From a virus, in the IMG/VR virus record IMGVR_UViG_3300018083_000065, positions 1 through 39,675 of that record: 39,675 bases of DNA; one strand, 5' to 3'. Numbering within the stretch: the stretch's first letter is position 1; every line of letters begins with the position of its first letter. Positions 24,786 to 33,134 of the stretch are shown piece after piece. The notes beneath the pieces were generated by a model. The model did not search any database, had not been told where the DNA came from, and was given only the letters and a program-made list of their open reading frames with translations. The position numbers were made by a program, and so were the translations under genes.

Positions 24786-25187
24786 CTAAGCGCACCGAAT
24801 CGTAGCCGACACGATGAAGTAAGAATTCGTCTCAATTGCCTCAAAATCTTCCTTAATCGTGAAGTCGTCAAGACGCAGATTTGCCGCATTATCGTTCAAA
24901 ACGTGAACAATGTCGTCAGCAATTTGGCGTGTGCGTTCGTACAGGTCGTCCACCGTTCCCTGGCGGGAGGCGTCAACCAAAATGACCAGTTCGCACAAAA
25001 CCGTTTGCAGGCCACCTTGGAACGATAGCGAACGCTGGTCCATGGATATAACGCAGTTGCGCAAGTATCCCACAGGAAGCATAGCCGAAGACACCAGGGA
25101 GGGCGGGGCCTTTCTGATACTCTTGACACCAGGAATTGACAACGCAACTATTTTATTCAACGTTTCTTGCAGTGTTACAGCAGCCAT
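24786..25187 (-). CDS. Tail terminator / neck protein-like, 133 residues
   Basis: A small alpha/beta protein with VCELVILVDASRQGTVDDLYERTRQIADDIVHVL, the pattern of gpU-type tail terminators and minor capsid neck proteins: a central strand, then a helix with D-x2-Y-x-R-x3-I. It directly follows the gp6-like connector gene and precedes the tail genes, as expected for the neck. Confidence 0.6.
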   Translation of the reverse strand: MAAVTLQETLNKIVALSIPGVKSIRKAPPSLVSSAMLPVGYLRNCVISMDQRSLSFQGGLQTVLCELVILVDASRQGTVDDLYERTRQIADDIVHVLNDNAANLRLDDFTIKEDFEAIETNSYFIVSATIRCA

Positions 25188-25766
25188 TTATATCACCTTT
25201 TTGTAAAATCTTGCGATAGCTTCAACATCTGAAGGCAGTGAGGGAGGCAGAATCATTGCGTTCGACATGGCAACAGGACGGTCCAACTCCATGGCGTTAT
25301 CCTTTTGCTGGAACAGCCAAGCAGTCAAGCGCACAATAGCCCCATGCACATCGTCGGGAACCGTCGAATCAAAGCCCCAGGTCCCTGCGATTTGAATACT
25401 TTGCTCCGGGCTTGTCGAGAAATCCCTAAAAGTGAAGTCAGAGCCTTCCGTAATGCGCAGTGTATGATAGGGCATTGCCCCCACCAAAAAGTATTCGTCC
25501 GTTGGGACTACGTTGCCGTCAATGGTCAACGTGGTAACGGTCAACAGGTCGCCATCACGCACGAAAAAGCGCTTGGCGTTAATAATCTGCTCATCAGTAG
25601 CGTCAAACGTGCGAGTCTCCGTCGAAGGCAAGAACGTGCGCCCGCACATGTTTTCAAACGTTGCAATAGCCCGCTTCAGGGTAGCGACAAGCAGGGCGTC
25701 ATTGCCACTGTTGTCGATATTCAAATATAACTTTACTTCTTGAAAACGGGGATAACCGCTTGCCAT
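25188..25766 (-). CDS. Head-tail connector, HK97 gp6-like, 192 residues
   Basis: The product has the profile of phage gp6-like (Ad1) adaptor proteins: an N-terminal helical segment with VKLYLNIDNSGNDALLVATLKRA and ENMCGRTF, then a beta region with LRITEGSDFTFR, then the closing helices with ALVRLTAWLFQQK-like spacing (here IVRLTAWLFQQ). Adaptors of this type form the dodecameric ring below the portal. Position between capsid and tail genes agrees. Confidence 0.75.
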   Translation of the reverse strand: MASGYPRFQEVKLYLNIDNSGNDALLVATLKRAIATFENMCGRTFLPSTETRTFDATDEQIINAKRFFVRDGDLLTVTTLTIDGNVVPTDEYFLVGAMPYHTLRITEGSDFTFRDFSTSPEQSIQIAGTWGFDSTVPDDVHGAIVRLTAWLFQQKDNAMELDRPVAMSNAMILPPSLPSDVEAIARFYKKVI

Positions 25767-25769
25767 AAT

Positions 25770-26003
25770 CTACTTGCTCCGTGGCTGTGCGTCGGGGTCC
25801 AGTGCTTCGACTTCGGGGTCGCCTTTCTTTCCCTTTTTAGTAATCTTACTCAGAAAATCAGTGGGGGATTCCACGCTGGAAACGTGCCCACTTTCCAACA
25901 GGCGTTCCAGGGATTCTTTTGGAAAGTCAGCGGGGACTTCTTGGCCCTTGATGTAGGAAATGTTTTTGTCGGTAACAATATTTCTTGTGAAAATGTACGT
26001 CAT
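25770..26003 (-). CDS. Small head protein, 77 residues
   Basis: A short protein with an N-terminal beta part (YIFTRNIVTDKNISYIKGQEV), a central helix (LERLLESGHV) and a lysine- and aspartate-rich tail. Small proteins of this form (KGQxVPxxxPxxxLxxLxxxGxV) are common beside head-tail connectors. It lies right after the terminator at 26019-26058, so it should be made at a lower level than the capsid genes. Confidence 0.55.
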   Translation of the reverse strand: MTYIFTRNIVTDKNISYIKGQEVPADFPKESLERLLESGHVSSVESPTDFLSKITKKGKKGDPEVEALDPDAQPRSK

Positions 26004-26018
26004 TGTGTCCTCCTTAAC

Positions 26019-26058
26019 AAAAAAGGACTAGGCCATATACACGACCTAGCCCCTTTTT
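26019..26058 (-). terminator. Intrinsic terminator after the decoration gene
   Basis: In the minus-strand transcript the arms (from 26058-26045 and 26032-26019) pair over 14 positions with G-U pairs allowed, GGGGCUAGG against CCUAGUCC, closed by A-U pairs and followed by a U-run. The loop is 12 nt. It probably lowers transcription from the abundant capsid genes into the connector and tail genes. Confidence 0.75.
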
Positions 26059-26075
26059 CAGAATGCAGAAAAAGC

Positions 26076-26525
26076 CTAAAGAATCTGGACAACCGCAGCA
26101 AGGTCGTTTGCACTGGCCTTACCATAACTTGCCGGAACGCCCAAGACCACACCAGAGGCAGTTGCGTCAGCAGTGCCCGAAGCCATCTTGAACTTCACGT
26201 AACGCTTGGCAACAGCCGCCACATCTTCCTGCTTTACTTCAACAACCACAATTTTGGCATCGCCCGTTGCCTTCACCAGTTGCGTTGCCGCTTTACCAGT
26301 AAGAGCTGCATACGTGCCACCACTTGCTGCATCGGCCATAGCCGTAACATCAAGCGTACCACTCGTGCCCAACGTGCCGCTAGAAGCAATAAAAATAACC
26401 TGCTTCCAGTCCTGCATGTCAATAGCCGCAGTCAGAACGCCAGTAGCACCGAAGGCAATAACCTGGGGCTGAATGACGCCTACAACTGCCAACTTGTCAG
26501 AAACCGTACCCTCAAAACCGAACAT
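26076..26525 (-). CDS. Probable capsid decoration protein, 149 residues
   Basis: An alanine- and glycine-rich beta protein (FIASSGTLGTSGTLDVTAMADA, TYAALTGKAATQLVKATG, KRYVKFKMASGTA) with the layout of small phage head-decoration or cement proteins. It sits downstream of the major capsid gene and just before a strong terminator, the usual place for a highly expressed cement protein. The start has AGGAG upstream and overlaps the end of the zinc-binding gene by 14 bp. Confidence 0.6.
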   Translation of the reverse strand: MFGFEGTVSDKLAVVGVIQPQVIAFGATGVLTAAIDMQDWKQVIFIASSGTLGTSGTLDVTAMADAASGGTYAALTGKAATQLVKATGDAKIVVVEVKQEDVAAVAKRYVKFKMASGTADATASGVVLGVPASYGKASANDLAAVVQIL

Positions 26526-26754
26526 TGTTTTTTATCTCCTGTATTGAATATTCCCTTGATTCACGACCGTGCTTTTCACAAAAATAGTGGGCGGGAAAGA
26601 CTGGAGCAGACGTTTCAAACTTGTCTCCAGGTTCCGTCAAATTAACTACGTCGCAGACAGCGTTTATAACTGGAGCAATAGGTTTGAATTCTGATACCAG
26701 CATCATACCGCAAGTCTCACAAGCTATAAACCGCTGACTGCAAACGTAGTCCAT
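26512..26754 (-). CDS. Small putative zinc-binding protein, 80 residues
   Basis: ATG 26754 lies one base after the stop codon of the capsid gene. The protein has Cys12-x2-Cys15 and Cys59-x2-His62, a CCCH zinc-site pattern. Its 3' end overlaps the decoration gene start. Small zinc-binding proteins in capsid operons are not well defined. It may act in head assembly or on nucleic acid. Confidence 0.55.
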   Translation of the reverse strand: MDYVCSQRFIACETCGMMLVSEFKPIAPVINAVCDVVNLTEPGDKFETSAPVFPAHYFCEKHGRESREYSIQEIKNNVRF

Positions 26755-26755
26755 T

Positions 26756-28522
26756 CTAGTCCACCAACAGGTACAGCAACGGGGAAACGGTGTAAGCCGA
26801 ACCGGGGTTAGCCAGCGTAATGGCGTTTTGCAGCCAAGGCTTGCCATCGTTGCGCTGCCGGAAACGCCACACACCCACGTCACGAGTAAAGCCAACTTGG
26901 TCGCTGAAGGCAATGCTCAGGCCGGACTTCTCAAACATCAGGTAAGCATTCAGGTCGGCCAAAATAACCGAACCAGTCACGCCCATCTGAGGCAGGTGCT
27001 CCGAAACCAGGATAGGATAGCCATTCAAAACGTTGGTCGGTCCTGCACCCAGGTTAGCCTGCCACACGTTGTCCGTACCGTTCGCCATGGTCATAATCTT
27101 GGGCCAAACAGACGGATGAATAATCCACACAGGTGCGCCACCGACACTCTTGAAGCGGCTGTACATTGCGGCAACGTCGGTCCACGTGAAGGAAGCATTC
27201 GTTGCATCGCTAACGGCGATTGCGCAGTCAGCGTTCAAAATGCCCAAGGGTTCCGATACGCCAGAGCCACGCAAAATGTTGCGCTCATTCTTTGCAGCGA
27301 TTGCTACAGCGAACAGGCCACGAAGCAGGGCTTCGATAGCGAAGGGCGAATCCTCAATCAACTCGTTTTCCACTTCCGTCATGCCACCAACCTTTGCGAG
27401 ACGCCACTGGAGCATGGTGAACGCAGGTTCGGTTTCAGTGAAGGTTGCGCCAGCAGACGTGTACGCACCCTGGACACCACCAGCAAACGCCGTCTGACCA
27501 GAGCCAGCAGTGGGCGCAAAATACTGGTCCAGAGCAGGCCACGAGCCACTCTCACGTGCAACAGGAATGCGCTGCACACGACTGTAAACCTGATTCTGCA
27601 TAACCGCAACGTTCAATAGATTCGTTGCATATTCCTCTGGCACCAAGAACCCACCAGCGGAACCGGAGCCTTCACCCAGGTCCTTAACGGAACCGTAGAT
27701 GGTAGCCAAACGCTTCTCGTCACCACGCTTGATAGCAGTCAGAAAGTCCCCAAAATTCTTGATAGCAGGGTCCTTCGCTCCACCGTCGCTAGTAACATAA
27801 CCAGCCTTGGCAGCAGGCGTCTTGTCAAGAATCGCCATAAGATTAGCAATCTGCGTGCCAAAACCGTCCATTTGGGACTTCAGGGCAGAAATTTCGCTCA
27901 CGCCCTCGTCCTTGACTTCATCACCCATTTTATCCTCCACAACTACAATATTTTCAGATTTAACTTCAACAGGTACAACTGTATCTTCAATAGGCGACTC
28001 GTCTGATACTAGCTTTTCGCTCTGTGCATCACTTTTCAAGTCCTTTGCCCATTTTCCAACTTCGCTATCCTCACCCAAAACTTCAGCCAAGGCTTTCACT
28101 TCGCTAACGCCCAACGTGCGGAATTCAGCAGGAGTCACCGTGGTAGAAATTTCACAAACTTGCCACTGCTTGATAACGTTATCGTCACGCCGAATGGTCT
28201 GAGGAAGTGCGCCTGTGCTGAGGCCGATACGCCCCTTTTCAGCAAGCTTTTGAATAGCTGCAACATACGCATTACTTCGCTTCAGGGCCAGTTCGAAGAA
28301 AACGCCAACGCTGTCCGTGTGGACTGCCTTAGCCCATCCCATAATGTCGTTCACGTCTGTCAGGTTGTGTTCCCAAAGCACAGGAACCGACTTGACATTT
28401 TCCAGAAAAAACTGCGTATCCTGCGTGAACTTTTCGCCGTGCAAGTCGGTAGTATCAAATACGATACCATATCCTTCCAACACAACTTCATCGTCGGTTA
28501 TACTTTTAATCGTTACTTCCAT
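26756..28522 (-). CDS. Prohead protease fused to HK97-type major capsid protein
   Basis: The start is ATG 28522 (588 residues) with AAGGAG upstream. Residues 1-~150 are an HK97/S78 prohead protease with His52 in LWEHN and Ser102 in IGLSTG. A charged, coiled-coil linker follows, and from about residue 255 comes an HK97-fold capsid protein (GGFLVPEEYATNLLNVAVMQ, FEKSGLSIAFSDQVGFTRDV). Residues about 199-245 are probably the delta (scaffold) segment the protease removes. A second in-frame start at Met199 (27928) has a strong GGAGG, so capsid alone may be made from the same gene. Fusions of these two genes are known in other phages. Confidence 0.9.
   Translation of the reverse strand: MEVTIKSITDDEVVLEGYGIVFDTTDLHGEKFTQDTQFFLENVKSVPVLWEHNLTDVNDIMGWAKAVHTDSVGVFFELALKRSNAYVAAIQKLAEKGRIGLSTGALPQTIRRDDNVIKQWQVCEISTTVTPAEFRTLGVSEVKALAEVLGEDSEVGKWAKDLKSDAQSEKLVSDESPIEDTVVPVEVKSENIVVVEDKMGDEVKDEGVSEISALKSQMDGFGTQIANLMAILDKTPAAKAGYVTSDGGAKDPAIKNFGDFLTAIKRGDEKRLATIYGSVKDLGEGSGSAGGFLVPEEYATNLLNVAVMQNQVYSRVQRIPVARESGSWPALDQYFAPTAGSGQTAFAGGVQGAYTSAGATFTETEPAFTMLQWRLAKVGGMTEVENELIEDSPFAIEALLRGLFAVAIAAKNERNILRGSGVSEPLGILNADCAIAVSDATNASFTWTDVAAMYSRFKSVGGAPVWIIHPSVWPKIMTMANGTDNVWQANLGAGPTNVLNGYPILVSEHLPQMGVTGSVILADLNAYLMFEKSGLSIAFSDQVGFTRDVGVWRFRQRNDGKPWLQNAITLANPGSAYTVSPLLYLLVD
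27926..27938 (-). promoter_or_regulatory. Internal ribosome binding site and start codon inside the protease-capsid gene
   Basis: Read on the minus strand, GGAGG (27938-27934), five bases and ATG (27928-27926) open the reading frame at residue 199. The encoded product would be delta region plus capsid without the protease, which solves the problem of needing hundreds of capsid subunits per protease. Confidence 0.55.
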
Positions 28523-28532
28523 GTGATATAAT
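28505..28532 (+). promoter_or_regulatory. Extended -10 promoter candidate for the plus-strand gene at 28600
   Basis: TGATATAAT (28524-28532) is a consensus extended -10 box (TGnTATAAT). The -35 region TTTAAT (28505-28510) with 16-bp spacing is poor, as is usual with extended -10 promoters. It points away from the capsid gene, into the only plus-strand gene within the head block. Confidence 0.5.
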
Positions 28533-28599
28533 TCTCCTTGGTGGCCTCCGTCTGCCACTTCATTAAATATAAACTAAAACAGAAAACTGTGAGGTAAAT

Positions 28600-28926
28600 A
28601 TGCTATTTCCTGCCCTTTTTAAACGGCAACTTAAAATTTCACTACTCCTAACGCACAATGCCTTATTTGCCGTGTTTCGCTTTGAAAAACGTCGCACTCG
28701 TTTTCTAAAAGGACAGCGTGTTTTCTACGCTAGAATCTTCACTGGGGAAATTTCCATCGGGGATACACTGGAGCAATTGCGCATTTGGCTTGAGGGAATT
28801 ACAGAGGACTATTTGCTAGAAATTCTGGAGGACTCCCCGCTTAAATATCGTCCGGTTATTAAGGTAATGCCACGCATAAAAATTGACTTCAATGTCACAG
28901 AGGAAGACGTTAAAGCCCTTTTGTAG
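28600..28926 (+). CDS. Plus-strand gene of unknown function inside the head operon (moron candidate)
   Basis: This 108-residue, basic-then-acidic protein starts at an ATG with GAGG seven bases upstream and is preceded by an extended -10 promoter. The N-terminus (LFKRQLKISLLLTHNALFAVFRFEKRRTR) is amphipathic and basic; the C-terminal part is beta-alpha (RPVIKVMPRIKIDFNVTEEDV). It is the only plus-strand gene between 9 and 35 kb. On the opposite strand this stretch has no gene of useful size. Its 3' end overlaps the gp10-like gene by 17 bp. The pattern is that of a moron, a self-promoted gene inserted in a late operon, but it could be an annotation artefact. Confidence 0.45.
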   Translation: MLFPALFKRQLKISLLLTHNALFAVFRFEKRRTRFLKGQRVFYARIFTGEISIGDTLEQLRIWLEGITEDYLLEILEDSPLKYRPVIKVMPRIKIDFNVTEEDVKALL

Positions 28927-29356
28927 CGTCTTTCATAAATTGTTGGAAAATTTTAGTTGTTTCCTTGGTAACGGGGCCATCCCATTGTTCAACCTTGAGC
29001 CACCAGGGAGCGTGAATTCTGCTTTGCTGTGGGCCTTGTACGTATTTCATGTAGGCGACCGTTCGGTTCGTAATAGAATAGCGCACAACAATTTTGCTAC
29101 CCTTTGTCAAACGCCCGACCCAACCTTCCCCCAGGTTTCCCGTTCGCCTATACCTGGAGCCTGGACGATACTGCGAAAAACTTGGGCGACCTGTGCGCCA
29201 GCCATCGTCATAGGGGGGATAGGACTTAACCGCAGCCAGTCCTATTTCGCCTGCCTTCTTCATGGGTTCGTCCATCTTTTCTAAATTCAAGCCCAACTTT
29301 TCTAACTTTTTCTTGTACTGCGTCATGCCATTAGCCCGCACGTTTAGGCGTATCAT
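28910..29356 (-). CDS. HK97 gp10-like minor virion protein, 148 residues
   Basis: The start overlaps the portal stop codon (ATGA). The sequence has an N-terminal helix with YKKKLEKLGLNLEKM, then GRPSFSQYRPGSRYRRTGNLGEGW and a beta-rich end, the order I associate with HK97 gp10-like and tail-completion proteins. In most phages this gene lies after the connector; here it lies between portal and capsid, which is unusual. Confidence 0.6.
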   Translation of the reverse strand: MIRLNVRANGMTQYKKKLEKLGLNLEKMDEPMKKAGEIGLAAVKSYPPYDDGWRTGRPSFSQYRPGSRYRRTGNLGEGWVGRLTKGSKIVVRYSITNRTVAYMKYVQGPQQSRIHAPWWLKVEQWDGPVTKETTKIFQQFMKDATKGL

Positions 29357-31614
29357 AGCAAGCCTGCCAACAGTCGAAGGATGCGACCGTCAACCATGGG
29401 CAAAATTTGGCAGCGACAGCGAACGTGTACGGGAATGGCAGGATTACCACCCAACGGGTACACACGACCGTGTAACGGGCCACAGCGGGGGCAAACTCGC
29501 TCATCACGCATTGTTACCCATTTTACGTATTGCACCAGTTTGGTGTTGGCGTACACGATGTAGGCCGCTTGCGTAATGACTGCGATACTCTCATTTTCCG
29601 CTATCAACATCGCCCGTTCCCGACTGGCAATTTTGCGAAGTTCTTGCATAAGCCACTCACGAGACAAGCCACCACGCCTATATTCTTCAAACGTTGCCGT
29701 TGCTTTGCGCAAACTAGCTGCCTGTACTAATCCGTACACTTCTAACGCCCGAACCTGTGCCCAGTCTCGTGCCTGATAGCGGGATTCTTCAGCACTCATT
29801 CCTGGGTAGAATTGATTAACCTTTCGCATGGCTACTTCTACACCAAAATCGGCATAGGCCAACAACGCAGCGAAGATAGCACTTTTCAACTCTGCGCTGT
29901 CCCCGTAAAACATTTGTTCAAAGTTTGCCATCAATTCGGCATCTGACGTTGCATCAGTGGCATTGAATACGTAGCCCATCTGCAAAAGCATTGCCGATTC
30001 AATGGAATTCGCATTGCTTTCATCCAAGTCGTCAAGCCCTTCTGGTTCCTCACCGTCCGTATCCCCATAGACCTGCATAGACTTTATCGCAGGTTTCCTA
30101 CTCAACGTAAAAGGGGCCTGGGCGGTGCCACCACCTCGCTTGTCTACAAAAACCTTGTAGACTAACAACTTTTCTTCTTCGTCCAAAACGTCAGTGTCGA
30201 ACTCGTCTATGTCCACATCAGGGCCACGATTCTTGAGCCACTTGGATAGGCGGCGAACTTCTTCGATTTTCAGGTCTTCGGTCTTCAAGTTGTTGTCTTC
30301 GCCTGGGGCCTTTGCCTTGGGTGCGGGCTTCTTGCCTGCTTCTCCGGGCTTGCCTTCGGGGGTCAATTTTGAATTCAACGTAACAATGCGTTCCTTTTCC
30401 TTAAACTGCCGTTCCCGTTCCTCGTCTGCGAATTTATCCAAGTCTTCATACTTAATCCCTTCAGGCAGCGTAACGCCAGCAATGCGGGCTGCTACACTGT
30501 GGGGCATCAAGGCGTCAACGTATGTAGTGAAAATTTTAGAAATAAGGTCGCCAGCCTCTTTGAAAGCAGGCAATGCGCCGAAGTTAAAGCGGAATTGAAG
30601 GCCGTATTCTGCGAACAATTGCTTATTCAAAAATCCCTGAATCAAGCGTGCACGTGGGATGACTGAATAATTCAGGTAATTCTTTTCTTCGGTTGGTCCA
30701 GCGGTGTAACTGGATGACGTATCACCAAACAAAAGGCTATAGGGAACGCCCATAGCCGTAGCAATATCCTTGCGACGTGATGTAAGAATCTCTGTCTTTT
30801 CGCTATCACCTGCGCCCTCACCGATAACCTCGCTTTCTACGTCCCCACTTACAACTTCCGTATTGTATGCACCCTTCACACCCGACATAAAATTCTGCCA
30901 AAACTCACGCAAACGCTTGCGCTCGGCAGGTGGCGTGCTGCGGTCAACTTTCAAAATTGTGGCCTTGACAGCACCACGTTCGTAGAATTTATTAACGAAT
31001 TCCTCATAATTCAAAATGACGTTGGCGCTAGTCGCCGCCGCAAGCACCTGGGGAATGTCAGGCGTCAACTCGCCCATCGGATTTTGAATCCAAAAGTATA
31101 CCATCTGCTCAGGCGTAAAGGCATCGTCCCCTTGGCCTATGTTGCGCCGGAAGCCCACGATACCCTTTTGAGCATCATAAACTGGATTAATGTACGGTGC
31201 TGCCATCCAGCGCAACTCCAACATACGCTGCGTCATAGCCTTGTTCTTGAGCCAAAATGCCTCAGAGGACAGCAGCAGGGATGATTCCGTTAGGTACAAT
31301 AAACTGGAAATATCATTTATCCATTCGAACCCAGGCTTTTCCCACGCCGTCTCACTGTCGATGAACACTTCTTCACCCTTTAGAAGCGTAAAAGGCAGGG
31401 AGGACATAGATGCGCTGCGAATGTCAATGCACCGATACAAGACGCCTATAGCATCACGGTAATTACTGGAACGAATCATATCACTTTGCTTGTTGCGTGG
31501 GCGTAGGGCGTGTTCGCCACTCGACTCAAGCCACAATGCGTCGTTATTAAACTGGTCCAGTGAAATAGCCTTTTTCGCTGTAGGGGAAATTAGCTGATAA
31601 TCATTTAGTTTCAT
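29353..31614 (-). CDS. Portal protein fused to MuF-type head morphogenesis domain
   Basis: The start is ATG 31614 behind GAGGAAT, six bases beyond the terminase stop. Residues 1-~395 are a portal protein of HK97/SPP1 type (VLYRCIDIRSASMSSLPF, ATAMGVPYSLLFGDTSSSYTAG). A lysine- and acidic-rich linker (about 400-530) follows. The C-terminal region has helical segments and the closing MuF signature VCPRCGPLHG (Cys709, Cys712, His716), then PVHVRCRC (His731, Cys734, Cys736). These residues normally sit in a separate minor head protein (SPP1 gp7 / Mu gpF) that travels in the capsid with the portal. One gene here encodes both, in 753 residues. Confidence 0.9.
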   Translation of the reverse strand: MKLNDYQLISPTAKKAISLDQFNNDALWLESSGEHALRPRNKQSDMIRSSNYRDAIGVLYRCIDIRSASMSSLPFTLLKGEEVFIDSETAWEKPGFEWINDISSLLYLTESSLLLSSEAFWLKNKAMTQRMLELRWMAAPYINPVYDAQKGIVGFRRNIGQGDDAFTPEQMVYFWIQNPMGELTPDIPQVLAAATSANVILNYEEFVNKFYERGAVKATILKVDRSTPPAERKRLREFWQNFMSGVKGAYNTEVVSGDVESEVIGEGAGDSEKTEILTSRRKDIATAMGVPYSLLFGDTSSSYTAGPTEEKNYLNYSVIPRARLIQGFLNKQLFAEYGLQFRFNFGALPAFKEAGDLISKIFTTYVDALMPHSVAARIAGVTLPEGIKYEDLDKFADEERERQFKEKERIVTLNSKLTPEGKPGEAGKKPAPKAKAPGEDNNLKTEDLKIEEVRRLSKWLKNRGPDVDIDEFDTDVLDEEEKLLVYKVFVDKRGGGTAQAPFTLSRKPAIKSMQVYGDTDGEEPEGLDDLDESNANSIESAMLLQMGYVFNATDATSDAELMANFEQMFYGDSAELKSAIFAALLAYADFGVEVAMRKVNQFYPGMSAEESRYQARDWAQVRALEVYGLVQAASLRKATATFEEYRRGGLSREWLMQELRKIASRERAMLIAENESIAVITQAAYIVYANTKLVQYVKWVTMRDERVCPRCGPLHGRVYPLGGNPAIPVHVRCRCQILPMVDGRILRLLAGLL

Positions 31615-31622
31615 ATTCCTCG

Positions 31623-33134
31623 TTATCCCAATAACCATGTGGAGGAATTCTTCAAATCCTCCCAGGCCCAGTAGCAAGCGTCGGTTAAGTCATACGGCTT
31701 TCGAAGGGGAAAACGACGCAAGGCCCCTTCTAAATCGATATATGTATCTCGGTCGTTTATTACGTGAAAAATGCGGCCCAACTCGTAGTCCACAAGCATC
31801 TGCCCTGCACGCTCCATTTTAGAACCCGTACTCGATGTGGCCTTTACAATCTCAACGCCAGGAACACGGTCTTCATCAAGGCCCGATTCTTCGACAATTT
31901 TATCCCAAAGTGAGAGCCACATATCCCCACCCTGATTGCCTTCGATGCGTACCCTGTCAGCGTTGTATTTAATGGCAAAGTATAATGCCTTTCGCAGAGC
32001 ATGTTCTGGGTTTTCCCTGCGCTCCCAACTATCGTAAAAATATATCTTACCAAAATCATCAATTCCTGCCACGCAAATACCATGGCTGTCACTCCCATCA
32101 TCCGAAGTAACCGCAGGGTCAACTGCTACGATGCGCCGCCACGTTGGGGGTGTGTCTTGTGCAGCGATGCGCTGGAACTTTACGTTTTCAAATAACGAAC
32201 CTTCGTTGGTAATCTCGTGCTGGTATTCGGACCTGAACGCCGTGAGGCCAATTTCTTCCACAATGCGCTGGCAGTCCACGACCCCAATAGAATCCCACGT
32301 CGGTTCCCCATTTATAACAATGCGGCCCGTACTTTCCATGTGCCACTCAAAATTGCGCAGGGCAGGAAAGGGACCGCTTAGGATACGATTTTTCAAAAAA
32401 GGTGGGTTAATTTGGGATAACTGTGCGAATACGCCCGTATCGATTATCATGTTTTGTACAAACATTGCGGAGGCATCGACGCTACCAGCAGGCAGCAGGG
32501 ACGTGGTGATGGTATCCATCTTGCGTCTAGTAATAACGGGGCTATCGCCCTTGGCGTCAATGTCGTCAAAAATCATAAAGTCAGGACGTGCGTCCATGAT
32601 GCGAGAACCACGCTTTGCCGTGTCAAGGCCGATGGCGTCGATTACATAGCCATTACCACAATACAACCTATTATGCCGCCAACCACGGCTGTGGCCTTCT
32701 TTTGAAATCTTAGGAGAAGCAAACGTCGGATAGTAGGCTTTCAAAATAGGTGACTCAATCATGCCACGAATAGCTAAAAGGTGGCTGTCAGCCAACTCCT
32801 GCGTTTCCGACACATACAACAGATACTTGCGCTGCTCCCTGGCCCCTAGCATCACGGCGATAGTTTCTGCCGTGGTTGACTTGCCAAAGCCCCGACTCCA
32901 AACGGCAACGAATGGCTTGCTGCGCACACCTGCCGCAACGCCCCACGCCCAGTTAAACAATTCCACATGCTGCGGTCCAAAGGGACGAGAAAATATGGAA
33001 CGGTAAATAGCCAGCACCCAGTCCAGTGGGTTATCAGGGGGAGTTAACGCACTGGACTGTGCGGCCTTCGCCTTCAGCTTTTCAAGCTTTGCTTCTTCGT
33101 AACTGCGAGAATCCAGAAAATCCTTAATCGGCAT
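31623..33134 (-). CDS. terL: Terminase large subunit
   Basis: The start is ATG 33134, which overlaps the TAA of the small membrane gene (TAATG); an upstream GTG at 33164 would run inside that gene. The 503 residues contain an N-terminal ATPase with Walker A SRGFGKST (80-87) and Walker B MIFDD (187-191), and an RNase H-like nuclease with VAVDP (Asp339), RIEGNQGG (Glu398) and DLTDACYWAWEDL (Asp482/485). It cuts concatemeric DNA and drives packaging through the portal. Its neighbours are the small subunit upstream and portal downstream, as expected. Confidence 0.96.
   Translation of the reverse strand: MPIKDFLDSRSYEEAKLEKLKAKAAQSSALTPPDNPLDWVLAIYRSIFSRPFGPQHVELFNWAWGVAAGVRSKPFVAVWSRGFGKSTTAETIAVMLGAREQRKYLLYVSETQELADSHLLAIRGMIESPILKAYYPTFASPKISKEGHSRGWRHNRLYCGNGYVIDAIGLDTAKRGSRIMDARPDFMIFDDIDAKGDSPVITRRKMDTITTSLLPAGSVDASAMFVQNMIIDTGVFAQLSQINPPFLKNRILSGPFPALRNFEWHMESTGRIVINGEPTWDSIGVVDCQRIVEEIGLTAFRSEYQHEITNEGSLFENVKFQRIAAQDTPPTWRRIVAVDPAVTSDDGSDSHGICVAGIDDFGKIYFYDSWERRENPEHALRKALYFAIKYNADRVRIEGNQGGDMWLSLWDKIVEESGLDEDRVPGVEIVKATSSTGSKMERAGQMLVDYELGRIFHVINDRDTYIDLEGALRRFPLRKPYDLTDACYWAWEDLKNSSTWLLG

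Noticed and set aside
25740-26645. A 301-codon open frame on the plus strand
   Set aside because: It lies antisense to four well-supported head genes, has no recognisable domain and its codon pattern is that of a shadow frame.
26828-27619. A 263-codon plus-strand open frame
   Set aside because: Antisense to the major capsid protein; no motif and no ribosome site.
31310-31345. tRNA T-arm-like TTCGAACCC
   Set aside because: It lies inside the portal coding sequence and no acceptor or anticodon stem surrounds it.
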